A DNA stretch of 64,000 nucleotides from Arthrobacter gengyunqii (lineage in GTDB: Bacteria > Actinomycetota > Actinomycetes > Actinomycetales > Micrococcaceae), in contig NZ_CP095461.1 of NCBI RefSeq assembly GCF_023022985.1, forward strand, positions 2,294,001 to 2,358,000. The letters run 5' to 3'. A program made the position numbers and the translations under genes. This document shows positions 8,835 through 19,688 of this stretch, piece after piece (within the stretch, counting starts at the first letter, position 1; each line of letters starts with the position of its first letter). The notes beneath the pieces were generated by a model. That model was not told the origin of the DNA. It ran no database searches and worked only from the letters and a program-made list of their open reading frames with translations.

Positions 8835-9004
8835 GGGTTTCCAATTCTCGTTGGGATCATGCGTGCTCAGAAGTGTTCATCCCTAATGAACCGAGCCTGA
8901 GGTTAGCAGTTTTGTAGTCTCCTTCCAACCAAAGTGCCGAAAAAGTTCCTCCAACCATGGACCGCGCCAACAGGAAATCCTTGCCATATCGATTCCCGTT
9001 AAAG

Positions 9005-9040
9005 ACCACAGCACCGGACACTTTGGTCCGATGCTGCGGT
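9005..9040 (-). terminator. Rho-independent-like terminator after nrdF
   Basis: A 15-bp stem with two G-U pairs (9005-9019 with 9026-9040) and a 6-nt loop lies 24 bp beyond the nrdF stop. On the minus strand it is followed by CTTTAA. The rest of 8835-9063 is AT-rich and shows no gene. Confidence 0.7.
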
Positions 9041-9063
9041 AATGGTGCAAATTTACATAAAGA

Positions 9064-10826
<1,763 letters not shown>

Positions 10827-10842
10827 AGCTCTCAGCCTGCCG

Positions 10843-12981
10843 CTACAACATGCAGCTGACGCAGTTTTCCACCTCAGTGCCCTCCAGCGCGAGCTGGCGC
10901 AGGCGGATGTAGTAAATGGTCTTGATGCCCTTGCGCCATGCGTAGATCTGGGCCTTGTTGATGTCACGCGTGGTGGCGGTGTCCTTGAAGAACAGCGTCA
11001 GGGACAGGCCCTGGTCCACGTGCTGCGTGGCAGCGGCGTAGGTGTCGATGATCTTCTCGTAGCCGATCTCGTACGCATCCTGGTAGTACTCCAGGTTGTC
11101 GTTCGTCAGGTACGGAGCCGGGTAGTAGACGCGCCCCAGCTTGCCTTCCTTGCGGATCTCGATCTTCGCGGCCACCGGGTGGATGGAGGAGGTCGAGTTG
11201 TTGATGTAGGAGATGGAACCCGTGGGCGGCACAGCCTGCAGGTTCTGGTTGTAGATGCCGTGCTCCATGACCGAAGCCCGCAGCGCTGCCCAGTCCTCCT
11301 GGGTGGGAATGTGAATGCCCTGGAACAGTTCGCGCACGCGCTCCGTCTTCGGGACCCATTCCTGGTTCACATACTTGTCGAAGAACTCGCCGGTGGCGTA
11401 CTTGGAGCGCTCGAAGCCGGCGAACTTGCGGCCGGTCTCGATGGAGAGCAGGTTCGAGGCCCGCACCGCGTGGTAAACCACGGAGTAGAAGTAGATGTTC
11501 GTGAAGTCGATGCCCTCTTCGGAGCCGTAGTACACCCGCTCCCGTGCCAGGTAGCCGTGCAGGTTCATCTGGCCCAGGCCGATGGCGTGCGAGGCGTCGT
11601 TGCCCTTGGCGATGGACGGAACGGAGCCGATGTGGCTCATGTCCGACACGGCGGTCAGGGCGCGGATGGACGTCTCGATGGTCTGGCCGAAGTCCGGGGA
11701 ATCCATCGTCTTGGCGATGTTCAGCGAACCGAGGTTGCAGGAGATGTCCTTGCCGGTCTCGGCGTAGGACAGGTCATCGTTGTACGTGGTGGGCTCGGAA
11801 ACCTGAAGGATTTCGGAGCACAGGTTGGACATGATGATCTTGCCGTCGATCGGGTTTTCCCGGTTCACCGTGTCTTCAAACATGATGTACGGGTAGCCGG
11901 ACTCGAACTGGATCTCGGCGAGAGTCTGGAAGAACTCGCGGGCCTTGATCTTGGTCTTCTTGATCCGGGCGTCGTCCACCATCTCGTAGTACTTCTCGGT
12001 GACCGAGATGTCGGAGAACGGCACGCCGTAGACCTTTTCGACGTCGTACGGGGAGAACAGGTACATGTCCTCGTCGCGCTTGGCCAGTTCAAAGGTGATG
12101 TCCGGAACGACGACGCCGAGGGAGAGGGTCTTGATGCGGATCTTCTCGTCGGCGTTTTCGCGCTTGGTGTCCAGGAACCGGTTGATGTCCGGGTGGTGGG
12201 CGTGCAGGTACACAGCGCCGGCACCCTGGCGGGCACCGAGCTGGTTGGCGTAGGAGAAGCTGTCCTCGAGGAGCTTCATCACGGGGATGACGCCGGAGGA
12301 CTGGTTTTCGATCTGCTTGATCGGGGCACCGACTTCGCGGATGTTCGTCAGCGCGAAGGCCACGCCGCCGCCGCGCTTGGACAGCTGCAGTGCGGAGTTG
12401 ATGGAACGGCCGATCGACTCCATGTTGTCTTCAATGCGGAGCAGGAAGCAGGAGACAAGCTCGCCGCGCTGGGCCTTGCCCGCGTTCAGGAAGGTGGGGG
12501 TGGCCGGCTGGAAGCGGCCGCCGATGATCTCATCCACCATCTGCATGGCCAGCTTCTCGTCGCCGCGGGCCAGGTGCAGGGCAACCATGCACACACGGTC
12601 TTCGTAGCGCTCCAGGTAACGCTTGCCGTCAAAGGTCTTCAGCGTGTACGAGGTGTAGAACTTAAAGGCGCCGAGGAACGTTTCGAAGCGGAACTTCTTC
12701 TTGTAGGCGCGCTGGTAGAGGTCCTTGATGAAGTTCATCGAGTACTGGTCGAGAGTTTCCTTCTCGTAGTACTCGTTCTTCACGAGGTATTCCAGCTTCT
12801 CTTCCAGGTCATGGAAGAACACAGTGTTGTTGTTGACGTGCTCAAGGAAGTACTGGCGCGCAGCAGCGCGGTCGGCGTCGAACTGGATCTCGCCGTTCTT
12901 GCCATACAGGTTCAGCATGGCGTTGAGCTCGTGATAGCCCAGATCCTTGTAAGCCGCGGGGAGCTCCTTCGAGCTCGTCAT
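10843..12981 (-). CDS. nrdE: Class Ib ribonucleotide reductase, alpha subunit
   Basis: This is the catalytic subunit (712 residues from the ATG at 12981). It reduces ribonucleoside diphosphates in the ten-stranded barrel. Visible elements are ATPTFLNAG and LVSCFLL (first redox cysteine), SNLCSEIL with CNLGSLN (the active-site region), the [12 protein letters not shown] loop and the C-terminal redox pair CVSCML that receives electrons from NrdH. There is no long N-terminal ATP cone, as expected for class Ib. The ATG overlaps the nrdI stop as ATGA; an in-frame TTG at 13008 would add 9 residues and is less likely. The next gene is not nrdF but a GIY-YIG nuclease gene. Confidence 0.97.
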   Translation of the reverse strand: MTSSKELPAAYKDLGYHELNAMLNLYGKNGEIQFDADRAAARQYFLEHVNNNTVFFHDLEEKLEYLVKNEYYEKETLDQYSMNFIKDLYQRAYKKKFRFETFLGAFKFYTSYTLKTFDGKRYLERYEDRVCMVALHLARGDEKLAMQMVDEIIGGRFQPATPTFLNAGKAQRGELVSCFLLRIEDNMESIGRSINSALQLSKRGGGVAFALTNIREVGAPIKQIENQSSGVIPVMKLLEDSFSYANQLGARQGAGAVYLHAHHPDINRFLDTKRENADEKIRIKTLSLGVVVPDITFELAKRDEDMYLFSPYDVEKVYGVPFSDISVTEKYYEMVDDARIKKTKIKAREFFQTLAEIQFESGYPYIMFEDTVNRENPIDGKIIMSNLCSEILQVSEPTTYNDDLSYAETGKDISCNLGSLNIAKTMDSPDFGQTIETSIRALTAVSDMSHIGSVPSIAKGNDASHAIGLGQMNLHGYLARERVYYGSEEGIDFTNIYFYSVVYHAVRASNLLSIETGRKFAGFERSKYATGEFFDKYVNQEWVPKTERVRELFQGIHIPTQEDWAALRASVMEHGIYNQNLQAVPPTGSISYINNSTSSIHPVAAKIEIRKEGKLGRVYYPAPYLTNDNLEYYQDAYEIGYEKIIDTYAAATQHVDQGLSLTLFFKDTATTRDINKAQIYAWRKGIKTIYYIRLRQLALEGTEVENCVSCML

Positions 12982-13487
12982 GCCGGCTTCTGCGACTGAT
13001 GCGTCCAAAACTCTTCCAATCCTTCGTTAACTTTGGCGACGTCGTCGGACGTGCCCATGAGTTCAAATCTGTAGAGCACGGGGACCTTGCACTTCGCGGA
13101 GACGATGTCCGCCGCGAGGCAATAGGATTCCCCGAAGTTTGTATTGCCGGCGCCGATCACTCCCCGAATCAGGGAGCGGTTGTGCTCGTTGTTCAGGAAT
13201 TTGATCACCTGCTTGGGAACGGCGCCGCGTGCTGCTGCCCCGGGCTGTGCCGCGGTGCCGCCGTAGGTGGGCAGCAGCAGGACATACGGCCGCTGGGCCA
13301 GCAGGGTGGGTTCGGAGGTGTGCAGCGGGATCCGTCCCGTCTGCGTGTCCAGTTTATCGGCGAATCGGCCGGTGTACCCGGACGCCGAAGAAAAGAAAAT
13401 CAAGGGCGCATTGGTGACCGGCTGTTCATGTGCTGCGGATCCCGCATCCGGGGCAATCCCGGTGCGGTCTGCTATCCCCAGTGTCAT
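12978..13487 (-). CDS. nrdI: NrdI flavodoxin-like protein
   Basis: NrdI supplies the oxidant that assembles the Mn(III)2-tyrosyl radical of NrdF. The protein (169 residues) has the flavodoxin-like core: [14 protein letters not shown] (FMN phosphate loop), [31 protein letters not shown] and [14 protein letters not shown]. The N-terminal 35 residues are a poorly conserved extension. The ATG at 13487 follows AGGAGCGCAGGACC. An upstream in-frame extension exists but overlaps the coding end of nrdH in another frame and is not credible. The gene is coupled to nrdE by an ATGA overlap. Confidence 0.95.
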   Translation of the reverse strand: MTLGIADRTGIAPDAGSAAHEQPVTNAPLIFFSSASGYTGRFADKLDTQTGRIPLHTSEPTLLAQRPYVLLLPTYGGTAAQPGAAARGAVPKQVIKFLNNEHNRSLIRGVIGAGNTNFGESYCLAADIVSAKCKVPVLYRFELMGTSDDVAKVNEGLEEFWTHQSQKPA

Positions 13488-13548
13488 GGTCCTGCGCTCC
13501 TGACGGTGCGGGTATTGCGTGTGTGGTGCTGGTGCTGCGGAAGCCGTC

Positions 13549-13794
13549 TTAGGCGACCGAGGAAACCGAGGACTGATCCAGTTCGGCGATCTTGTCCGGG
13601 CGGAAGCCGGACCAGGAATCCTGCTCCGTAACGACGACGGGAGCCTGCATGTAGCCCAGTGCGCGGACCCGTTCCAGGGCCTCTGCATCCTGGGACATAT
13701 CCACGATCTGGTACGTGATGCCCTTCTTGTCCAGCGCCCGGTAGGTAGCGTTGCACTGAACGCAGGAGGGTTTGGTGTAAACCGTAACGGTCAT
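13549..13794 (-). CDS. nrdH: NrdH-redoxin
   Basis: The 81-residue glutaredoxin-like electron donor for NrdE accepts electrons from thioredoxin reductase. The redox centre is CVQC within [15 protein letters not shown] near the N-terminus, followed by the thioredoxin-fold segment [19 protein letters not shown], where WSGFRPD is the NrdH signature. The ATG at 13794 follows GGGGAGACC at good spacing. It is the first gene of nrdHI-E-(GIY-YIG)-F, and an NrdR-type box lies about 55-70 bp upstream. Confidence 0.96.
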   Translation of the reverse strand: MTVTVYTKPSCVQCNATYRALDKKGITYQIVDMSQDAEALERVRALGYMQAPVVVTEQDSWSGFRPDKIAELDQSSVSSVA

Positions 13795-13847
13795 GGTTGG
13801 TCTCCCCTTGTGAAGCCTTGAAGTCTGTCCATTGATACTACATCCAG

Positions 13848-13863
13848 ACACTACATCTAGTGC
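13848..13863. promoter_or_regulatory. Candidate NrdR box upstream of nrdH
   Basis: The 16 bp ACACTACATCTAGTGC closely match the general NrdR operator pattern ACACwATATATwGTGT and form a near-perfect dyad (ACACTA with TAGTG). It lies about 55-70 bp before the nrdH start, where an NrdR repressor would act. NrdR operators usually come in pairs; a second copy at normal spacing was not convincing, only a weaker overlapping copy of the core at 13835-13850. Confidence 0.6.
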
Positions 13864-14224
13864 GCAGCTCCGTGGGGAACCCCAAGATGATGTATTACAA
13901 GTATGTCATTCCCCTCCCCTCTCGTCCACAGTTAATGCACAGGGCGGGCGGGAAAATTCCGCGGATTCCCGCAGGCCGGACGAGGGTTCTCCACAGCCTG
14001 TGCAGAGTGAGCGCACAGGCTGCGGACCGTAGCCAAGGCCACAAATTCAGCGCGTGTCGCGGAACGACGGCGTGTCGCGTCCGGTGCGGGGAGCACGGCC
14101 TCGCCGCGGGCCCCGGACCACGCTCCGCGGTGTCACCGGGTAAGGCTCGACACACCGGATAAAGTGGTCGACGGCGGACGCATCAGCCCCTCATCCGCAC
14201 CCCTGCCACGGAAAGGCGGCACCA
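13864..14224. other. Intergenic region between nrdH and the divergent LysR gene
   Basis: No gene is supported here. An AT-richer stretch around 13881-13912 is the likely nrdH promoter zone. A perfect 10-bp inverted repeat (13994-14003 with 14013-14022, 9-nt spacer) could be an operator or a hairpin. A 10-bp direct repeat GCGTGTCGCG occurs at 14052 and 14070. The LysR ribosome site GGAAAGG is at 14209-14215. Confidence 0.45.
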
Positions 14225-15157
14225 GTGGTCAACCCGATCCATCTCAAGACGCTCCTGGAAGTCATCCGGGTGGGTTCCTTCGCTGCCGCCGCCCTCCGGC
14301 TGGGCTACACGGCATCCGCCGTATCCCAGCAGATGTCCGCGCTGGAACGTGCCACCGGGACCCATCTGTTCGAACGCTCGGCCCGCACGGCTGTGCCCAC
14401 TGAGGCCGCCGTCGTCATGGCCCGCCACGCTGCCAAGGTGCTCACCGACATGGACGCCCTGATGGCCGCCTCGGCCCGGGCGGAGGCCGGAACCAGCCAC
14501 GAACTGCGTCTTGGCATTTTCCCCAGCCTGGCCACTTTTGCCCTTCCCCGCCTGATCCGCTCCCCCGGCTGGCAGGATTTGGGCATCAACCTCAAAATCC
14601 ATGTTGCGGAACCGGGCCAGACCATCCAGGGGCTGCGCGCCGGTGGCGAACTCGACGTCGCACTCATCTATCAGGTGGGACAGGGCGGGTTGGCCTGGCC
14701 CTCCACGATCAGCCGCCAGTGGCTCGGCGACGACAACTTCCGGGTGGTCCTCCCCAGGGCCTGGGGCATCCGGGAAGGATCGCAGGTCTCAGCCGAACAG
14801 CTCTCGGACATGCCGTGGATCATGCACCACCCGGGAACCCCTGACGCCCTCGTCATTGAGCGGCTTTTTGCCAGCTGCAATCTGCATCCCCGCGTCGCTG
14901 CGTACTGTGACGATTTCAATGCGAGCCTGGAGATGGCCGCTGCAGGACTCGGTGCGGCATTGGTCCCGGAGCTGGCGATGCTCAACAGGCACGACGACGT
15001 GGTGGTGCTGGACGTTCCCGAAATCCGCCTTGCCCGCAGCATCTTTGCGCTGCTGATCAATGAACGCGAGAATCCGCAGATCCGGCTGTTCCTGGATCAG
15101 CTGGCGGAGGTGCTGAGAACCCAGAGCATCGCACCACGGACATCCGCGGGACTCTGA
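14225..15157 (+). CDS. LysR-family transcriptional regulator
   Basis: The 310-residue regulator has an N-terminal winged helix-turn-helix (residues 4-62; GSFAAAALRLGYTASAVSQQ is the recognition region) and a two-lobed periplasmic-binding-like effector domain from about residue 90 (ELRLGIFPSLATFALP). The start is GTG at 14225 after GGAAAGG. It is divergent from nrdH and followed 78 bp later by a FUSC transporter gene on the same strand, so control of that transporter by an aromatic or related ligand is plausible. The effector is not deducible. Confidence 0.92.
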   Translation: MVNPIHLKTLLEVIRVGSFAAAALRLGYTASAVSQQMSALERATGTHLFERSARTAVPTEAAVVMARHAAKVLTDMDALMAASARAEAGTSHELRLGIFPSLATFALPRLIRSPGWQDLGINLKIHVAEPGQTIQGLRAGGELDVALIYQVGQGGLAWPSTISRQWLGDDNFRVVLPRAWGIREGSQVSAEQLSDMPWIMHHPGTPDALVIERLFASCNLHPRVAAYCDDFNASLEMAAAGLGAALVPELAMLNRHDDVVVLDVPEIRLARSIFALLINERENPQIRLFLDQLAEVLRTQSIAPRTSAGL

Positions 15158-15235
15158 AGACAACCGGAACCGCCCCCGTTGTGATCTGCCTTGCTGAAAT
15201 CGGCTTGCGGACCGGTCCCGGGCCATACTGAGCTG

Positions 15236-16354
15236 ATGCTTTCTACCGGAAACCTCTTTCGCCGAACCGGCCGTTTGCTGCGGGGAACCTCGCTTACTGC
15301 AGTCCCGGCAAGTTTTACCGGCATAGTCAGGTACACCCGTGTCCAGCTTGCCATCAAAGCTGCCCTGGCGGTCGCAATCGCCTGGACCGTTGCCCCCTGG
15401 GTACCGGGTGTCGCGGCGCAGTACCCGTACTACGCCCCGCTGGGCGCCCTGGTCAGTATGTACCCCACCATCTCGGGTTCTGCGAGGGCAGGCATTCAAA
15501 CCCTGATAGGTCTGGTCACGGGCATTGCCCTGGCCCTCGCGGCCCTGCTGCTCTTTGGCAGCCCCACCACCCTGACGATCGCCCTGATCGTGGGAATTGG
15601 TGTCCTGCTCGCGGGCATCCCCAAGCTGGGCGCGGGTCAGGACTACCTGCCCATGGCAGCCCTCTTTGTGCTGGTGGTCGGGATTGATGATCCGGACGGC
15701 TATTCCCTCGGCTACACGGTGCAGATGCTGGTGGGCGTCGCCGTGGGCCTGACGATCAACGCCGTTCTTTTTCCTCCGCTGCATCTGAGCGGTGCCGTGG
15801 ACGGCCTTGCCTCCCTGCGGCTGGCTCTGGCACGCCAGCTCAAGGAAATGGGTGCCGCTATTGCCGAGTCCTGGCCGCCGAAACACGAGGACTGGTCCAA
15901 CCGGCGCACCGAACTCATCTCCTTCAGCAGGGAGGTGCGCGAGTCCGTCCAGCTGGCGGACCGCAGCCGCCGAGGCAACCTCCGCAGCCGGCGCCACCAC
16001 CACGACCTGGATGCTGATTACCGGGCACTGCGTGCCATGGAGCGCGTCACCCTCTACGTGGAGGACATGACGGAAGTCCTTGCCACCGCCATTTGGACCA
16101 GCCCGAAGGACATGCCGGTGCCCGATCAGCTCTCCGAACAGCTCTCCGAGGCCATGCTGGCCTGCGGAGACGCCGTGGAAAACTGGGACGCGGACAGCGA
16201 GGAATACTCAGCAGCACGGGATGCGGTGCTCAAGCTCCAGAGCGATATGAACACCGCGGCGTCCCCGGACAGTCCGGTGGATGTCACGGCATCCCTGGCG
16301 ATGAGCATGCGCCGGGTTCTGCGCACGATTAGAACCGTGGAAGACCAGCCCTAG
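15236..16354 (+). CDS. FUSC-family membrane protein (aromatic acid exporter-like)
   Basis: The protein (372 residues) has an N-terminal block of about six membrane helices between residues 30 and 170 and a long cytoplasmic C-terminal helical domain with a His/Arg-rich stretch (RSRRHHHDLD). This is the half-size arrangement of FUSC/ArAE-type transporters, which export aromatic carboxylates or similar compounds; the helix pair including YAPLGALVSMYPTISGS is typical. The ATG at 15236 is preferred over an upstream TTG at 15191. The ribosome site is weak. The LysR gene just upstream may regulate it. Substrate unknown. Confidence 0.78.
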   Translation: MLSTGNLFRRTGRLLRGTSLTAVPASFTGIVRYTRVQLAIKAALAVAIAWTVAPWVPGVAAQYPYYAPLGALVSMYPTISGSARAGIQTLIGLVTGIALALAALLLFGSPTTLTIALIVGIGVLLAGIPKLGAGQDYLPMAALFVLVVGIDDPDGYSLGYTVQMLVGVAVGLTINAVLFPPLHLSGAVDGLASLRLALARQLKEMGAAIAESWPPKHEDWSNRRTELISFSREVRESVQLADRSRRGNLRSRRHHHDLDADYRALRAMERVTLYVEDMTEVLATAIWTSPKDMPVPDQLSEQLSEAMLACGDAVENWDADSEEYSAARDAVLKLQSDMNTAASPDSPVDVTASLAMSMRRVLRTIRTVEDQP

Positions 16355-16605
16355 CCGCTGGTTTCCAATTGTTTTCTGCATTTATTTTCGATTGCTCGAA
16401 TCCCTTGCCACCGCTGGCATCCGTGGCCGATTACCCGAGGTGAACCCAGAAGCAGCGGTTGACACTCCCATGCATCGCCACAAGACTCCAGAAGGTAAAC
16501 GAGTTCGGAAAACGCATCAAAAACGCCAATTCGTTGGGGTCAGCCACCCGGGAAAATTCCGGGTTTAGACAGCATGGTGGGCCTCCCCAAGGTAAGGGGA
16601 ACCAA

Positions 16606-17139
16606 ATGTCACGGAAACAATGTGGAATTGCAGTACCGGGAATTGCCGCAGTATCTTTCGCAGCCCTTATTCTGTCCGGTTGCTCGGCAGATCCCACCAA
16701 CGACGGCGTTGGAAGCACCGCTTCCATCAAGCCGACGAGGTCGGTGGCAGCCCCCGTCCGCACGCCGTCGCCCACACCGCCCGCCGGCCCCGTAAAGGCG
16801 CCAAGCATTGGCGGAATGGTCCTCGCTCAATTGGAAAACCAGACCGGTACGGGCGTTATCGAGGGCATTCCCACCGACTCCGAAACACTGTCCTTTGCCG
16901 CGGACTGTTATGGTGCCGGTACCCTCGAAGTCGCGGTTCCCGGGCTGGTGACCTTCTCCCAGGAGTGCAGCGCCGATGCCTTGAAAGGCCACATGAACAG
17001 CGTTGAAACGCGGTTCTTTCGAGGGAGTCCTGACGTCGCTGTTACCGTCACCGCCAATGACAACGTGCACTGGGCCTTGACGGTCTCCGGCAGCGACCGG
17101 ATACAGACGGCGCCGCTGCCGGTTCCGACCAGCGGCTAA
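16606..17139 (+). CDS. Predicted lipoprotein of unknown function
   Basis: The 177-residue protein has a type II signal peptide: MSRKQ, a hydrophobic core and the lipobox LSGC with Cys26 as the lipidated residue. A Pro/Thr/Ser-rich linker (residues 40-66) leads into a small domain with two further cysteines (DCYGAG, ECSAD), likely a disulfide. The ATG at 16606 is chosen because AAGGGG precedes it and because it exposes the signal peptide; longer in-frame starts do not. It overlaps the 3' end of the convergent phosphatase gene by four bases. No function is recognisable. Confidence 0.85.
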   Translation: MSRKQCGIAVPGIAAVSFAALILSGCSADPTNDGVGSTASIKPTRSVAAPVRTPSPTPPAGPVKAPSIGGMVLAQLENQTGTGVIEGIPTDSETLSFAADCYGAGTLEVAVPGLVTFSQECSADALKGHMNSVETRFFRGSPDVAVTVTANDNVHWALTVSGSDRIQTAPLPVPTSG

Positions 17140-18245
17140 CCGGCCTCCGGCAGCAGCCCCAGCTCCGCCAGCTGCCGGGTCATGCCGGCGCCGTCAGGGG
17201 CGTAGATCCAGGGAATCTCGGCCGGCCGCTCGCCCGAACGCGACGGCGAGCGGCCGCCGGCCAGGACAGCTTCGCCTGCCGAAAGCTGGCGAATGGCGAT
17301 GGCCCGGACATTTTCCGGGTGCCGTTTGGCAAATTCGGCATAGATGGCCTCGTCGTGCTGGCCGTTGTCCCCAATCAGCAGCCATTTGATGTGCGGGAAT
17401 TCCTTGGCCAGACGTTCAAGCTGCGTCTTCTTGTGCTCCGGTCCGCTGCGGAACCAGCGGTCCCGCGTGGGGCCCCAATCGGTCAGCAGCAGCGGTCCGG
17501 CCGGATAAAGGTTGCGGGTGATGAAACGGGTCAGCGTCGCCGCCACGTTCCAGGCACCGGTGGACAGGTACAGGACCGGGCTGCCGGGGTTTTCCCGGGA
17601 CAGCCGGTCCATCATGACCGCCATCCCCGGGGTGGGCGTCCGGGCGTGCTCATCCAGCACGAAAGTGTTCCATGCCGCCAGGAACGGCCGCGGAAGGGCG
17701 GTCACCATGACGGTGTCGTCAATATCGGAGACCACGCCCACAGTGGCGGAGGGATCCACGACATATACAGGGGCGGCAGCGGCTTCGGAGTCCTCCGAAC
17801 GCAGCGTCACGGTGGTCCAGCCCGGCGTCAGCTGCACGGGAATCACGACGTCGATAACGCCGCCGCGGTCCGCCGTCACCGGATAGCACTCATCGCCAAT
17901 TTCCACCGTGACCGAGGCCTTGTTAATGGGCGGGCTCATGAAGTTGCGCCAGCCGCGGATGCCGTCGCGGATGGCTTGGGCACCGGCCGAGTTGCCGTCC
18001 GGCGAAGCATATCCGGGTTTGGCGAGGATGACCCGGCCCAGGACACGGACCCATTCGGTGGTCCCGTACCCGGTGAACGGCAGGACGGTCTGGACCTCAC
18101 CGCGTTTGCGGGCGCGTCCCTCTCGGTAACCGTGGAGGGCATCTTCCAAACGCATGCCGATGTGGCTTGCCTGGTCTTTGACTGAAGGAGCAGCACCGGT
18201 GGACTCGGAGGTGCCGGCTGTCGGGTCTGAGGGTGTGGAAGACAT
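17136..18245 (-). CDS. App1-type phosphatidate phosphatase domain protein (DUF2183)
   Basis: The 369-residue protein has an N-terminal beta-rich half and a C-terminal catalytic App1 domain of the HAD-like group. The nucleophile motif SDIDDTVM is near residue 167. YLSTGAWNVA provides the serine/threonine motif, then the DWGPTRDRWFR region and LIGDNGQHDEAIY supply the lysine/acidic motifs. App1 enzymes dephosphorylate phosphatidate or related phospholipids; bacterial members are uncharacterised. It is convergent with the lipoprotein gene (4-base overlap) and lies downstream of a fatty-acid desaturase behind a terminator, which fits a lipid theme without proving it. Confidence 0.82.
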   Translation of the reverse strand: MSSTPSDPTAGTSESTGAAPSVKDQASHIGMRLEDALHGYREGRARKRGEVQTVLPFTGYGTTEWVRVLGRVILAKPGYASPDGNSAGAQAIRDGIRGWRNFMSPPINKASVTVEIGDECYPVTADRGGVIDVVIPVQLTPGWTTVTLRSEDSEAAAAPVYVVDPSATVGVVSDIDDTVMVTALPRPFLAAWNTFVLDEHARTPTPGMAVMMDRLSRENPGSPVLYLSTGAWNVAATLTRFITRNLYPAGPLLLTDWGPTRDRWFRSGPEHKKTQLERLAKEFPHIKWLLIGDNGQHDEAIYAEFAKRHPENVRAIAIRQLSAGEAVLAGGRSPSRSGERPAEIPWIYAPDGAGMTRQLAELGLLPEAG

Positions 18246-18326
18246 GGCTCCAGTCTGTCAGACATGTCAGCGGGCTGCTGATGCGGGCCCGGGCGGTTGG
18301 TGGAAATGCCGGCACGGACAAAAAAG

Positions 18327-18364
18327 AAACCGGCAGCACCGTCCGTGGACGGTGCTGCCGGTTT
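18327..18364. terminator. Bidirectional terminator between desaturase and App1 genes
   Basis: A perfect 18-bp inverted repeat (18327-18344 with 18347-18364) with a nominal 2-nt loop is flanked by T-runs on both strands (TTTTT on plus, TTTCTTTTTT on minus). It terminates the desaturase transcript on the minus strand. Confidence 0.88.
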
Positions 18365-18381
18365 TTACCGGCGGCTGCGGA

Positions 18382-19464
18382 TCAGCGCCGGAACTGCGAG
18401 GTCATGGGGCAGTCGAACGGATCCCGCGCGGACAGGCCCACCGTGTTCAGGTACCGCACCACAATCCCGTAGGACTGCGTCAGGGACGTTTCGGTGTACG
18501 GAATCTTGTGCTCGGCGCAGTACGCCTTGACGATCTCCGAGGCACGGGCCAGGTGCGGACGGGGCATATTCGGGAAGAGGTGGTGCTCAATCTGGTAATT
18601 GAGGCCGCCCATCAGGGTGTTCATGCCCTTGCCCTTGATGTTGCGGGACGTGAGGACCTGGCGCGACAGGAAGTCCACCTTGGAGTCCTTGGGCAGGATC
18701 GGCATCCCCTTGTGGTTGGGTGCGAAGGAAGCACCCATGTACACGCCGAACACAGCCAGCTGAACGCCGAGGAAGGCAAATGCCATGCCGACCGGGAGGA
18801 AGAAGAACACCGCTCCGACGTAGAGTCCCAGGCGGAGGAACACCATGGTCAGTTCGCCGATGCGCCCCTTGATCTGCTTGTTGGCCAACAGGTGCTTGAT
18901 GGACGTGGCGTGCAGGTTGATGCCCTCAAGCATCAGCAGCGGGAAGAAGAGCCAACCCTGGCGGCGGGCAAACCAGGCCATGAAGCCCTTTTGGCGCGCT
19001 GCCTGCTCGGGAAGGAAGGAAATGGTATCCATGTCAATGTCCGGATCCTTGCCCACCGTGTTGGGGTTGGCGTGGTGCCGGCTGTGCTTGTTCATCCACC
19101 ACTGGTAACTGATACCGACGACGGCGTTGGCAACGAAGCGTCCGGCACGGTCATTCGCGGGACCGGACTCAAAAACCTGCCTGTGGGCCGCCTCATGGGC
19201 GATGAATGCCAACTGCGTAAACAGCACGCCCAGCGCGGCAGCGATCAGCAGCTGGAACCAGCTTTCACCGATCAGGAAGAACCCCGTGCCTGCGGCCACT
19301 AGCCCGGCGCAGAGAAAAATGAACGTCGTGATGTAGAAAGAACGGCGGCGCTTCAGCAGCCCTTCATCACGAACGGCTTTCAGCAGACCTGAGTAGGCGC
19401 TGACGACGGAATTGGTGCGAGTCTTCGATGCTGCTCTTTTGGCTGGTTGTGCAGTTGTGCTCAT
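18382..19464 (-). CDS. Membrane fatty-acid/acyl-CoA desaturase
   Basis: The 360-residue integral membrane di-iron enzyme inserts a double bond into acyl chains. The three histidine boxes are clear: HEAAH (near residue 89), HSRHHANPN (near 125) and QIEHHLFPN (near 290). Two pairs of membrane helices separate them. The order and spacing match the front-end/acyl-CoA desaturase family common in Actinobacteria. The ATG (MSTTAQPAKR) begins a short basic leader. It is monocistronic, with its own terminator downstream. Regiospecificity cannot be read from the sequence. A likely role is membrane-fluidity adjustment. Confidence 0.93.
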   Translation of the reverse strand: MSTTAQPAKRAASKTRTNSVVSAYSGLLKAVRDEGLLKRRRSFYITTFIFLCAGLVAAGTGFFLIGESWFQLLIAAALGVLFTQLAFIAHEAAHRQVFESGPANDRAGRFVANAVVGISYQWWMNKHSRHHANPNTVGKDPDIDMDTISFLPEQAARQKGFMAWFARRQGWLFFPLLMLEGINLHATSIKHLLANKQIKGRIGELTMVFLRLGLYVGAVFFFLPVGMAFAFLGVQLAVFGVYMGASFAPNHKGMPILPKDSKVDFLSRQVLTSRNIKGKGMNTLMGGLNYQIEHHLFPNMPRPHLARASEIVKAYCAEHKIPYTETSLTQSYGIVVRYLNTVGLSARDPFDCPMTSQFRR

Positions 19465-19688
19465 GCGGCCCTCTGGAGTTTTCGGCTTCCCAGCCGGCGG
19501 AATACGAGCAATTTCTGCTCTGCAGATGTTCCAGCCTAACCCGTCTTCCTGTCAAAATCATGTGATTCCCGCCGCAGTGCAATATTCCCCTTTCGCCATA
19601 TGATTTTTTCCCGCAATTTTCATTCCGTGCGGTTAGGATCCGGTAGAGGCTGGCATCCCGCAGCGGGAGCCTGCGGAAGGGAGCTACC

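Noticed and set aside
11020..12999. 659-codon plus-strand open frame over nrdE
   Set aside because: Repetitive Val/Gly/Leu composition with no motif; nrdE on the other strand is complete and conserved.
13835..13850. Second NrdR box overlapping the first
   Set aside because: It shares only the CTACATC core and is offset by 13 bp, not the usual separation of paired NrdR boxes.
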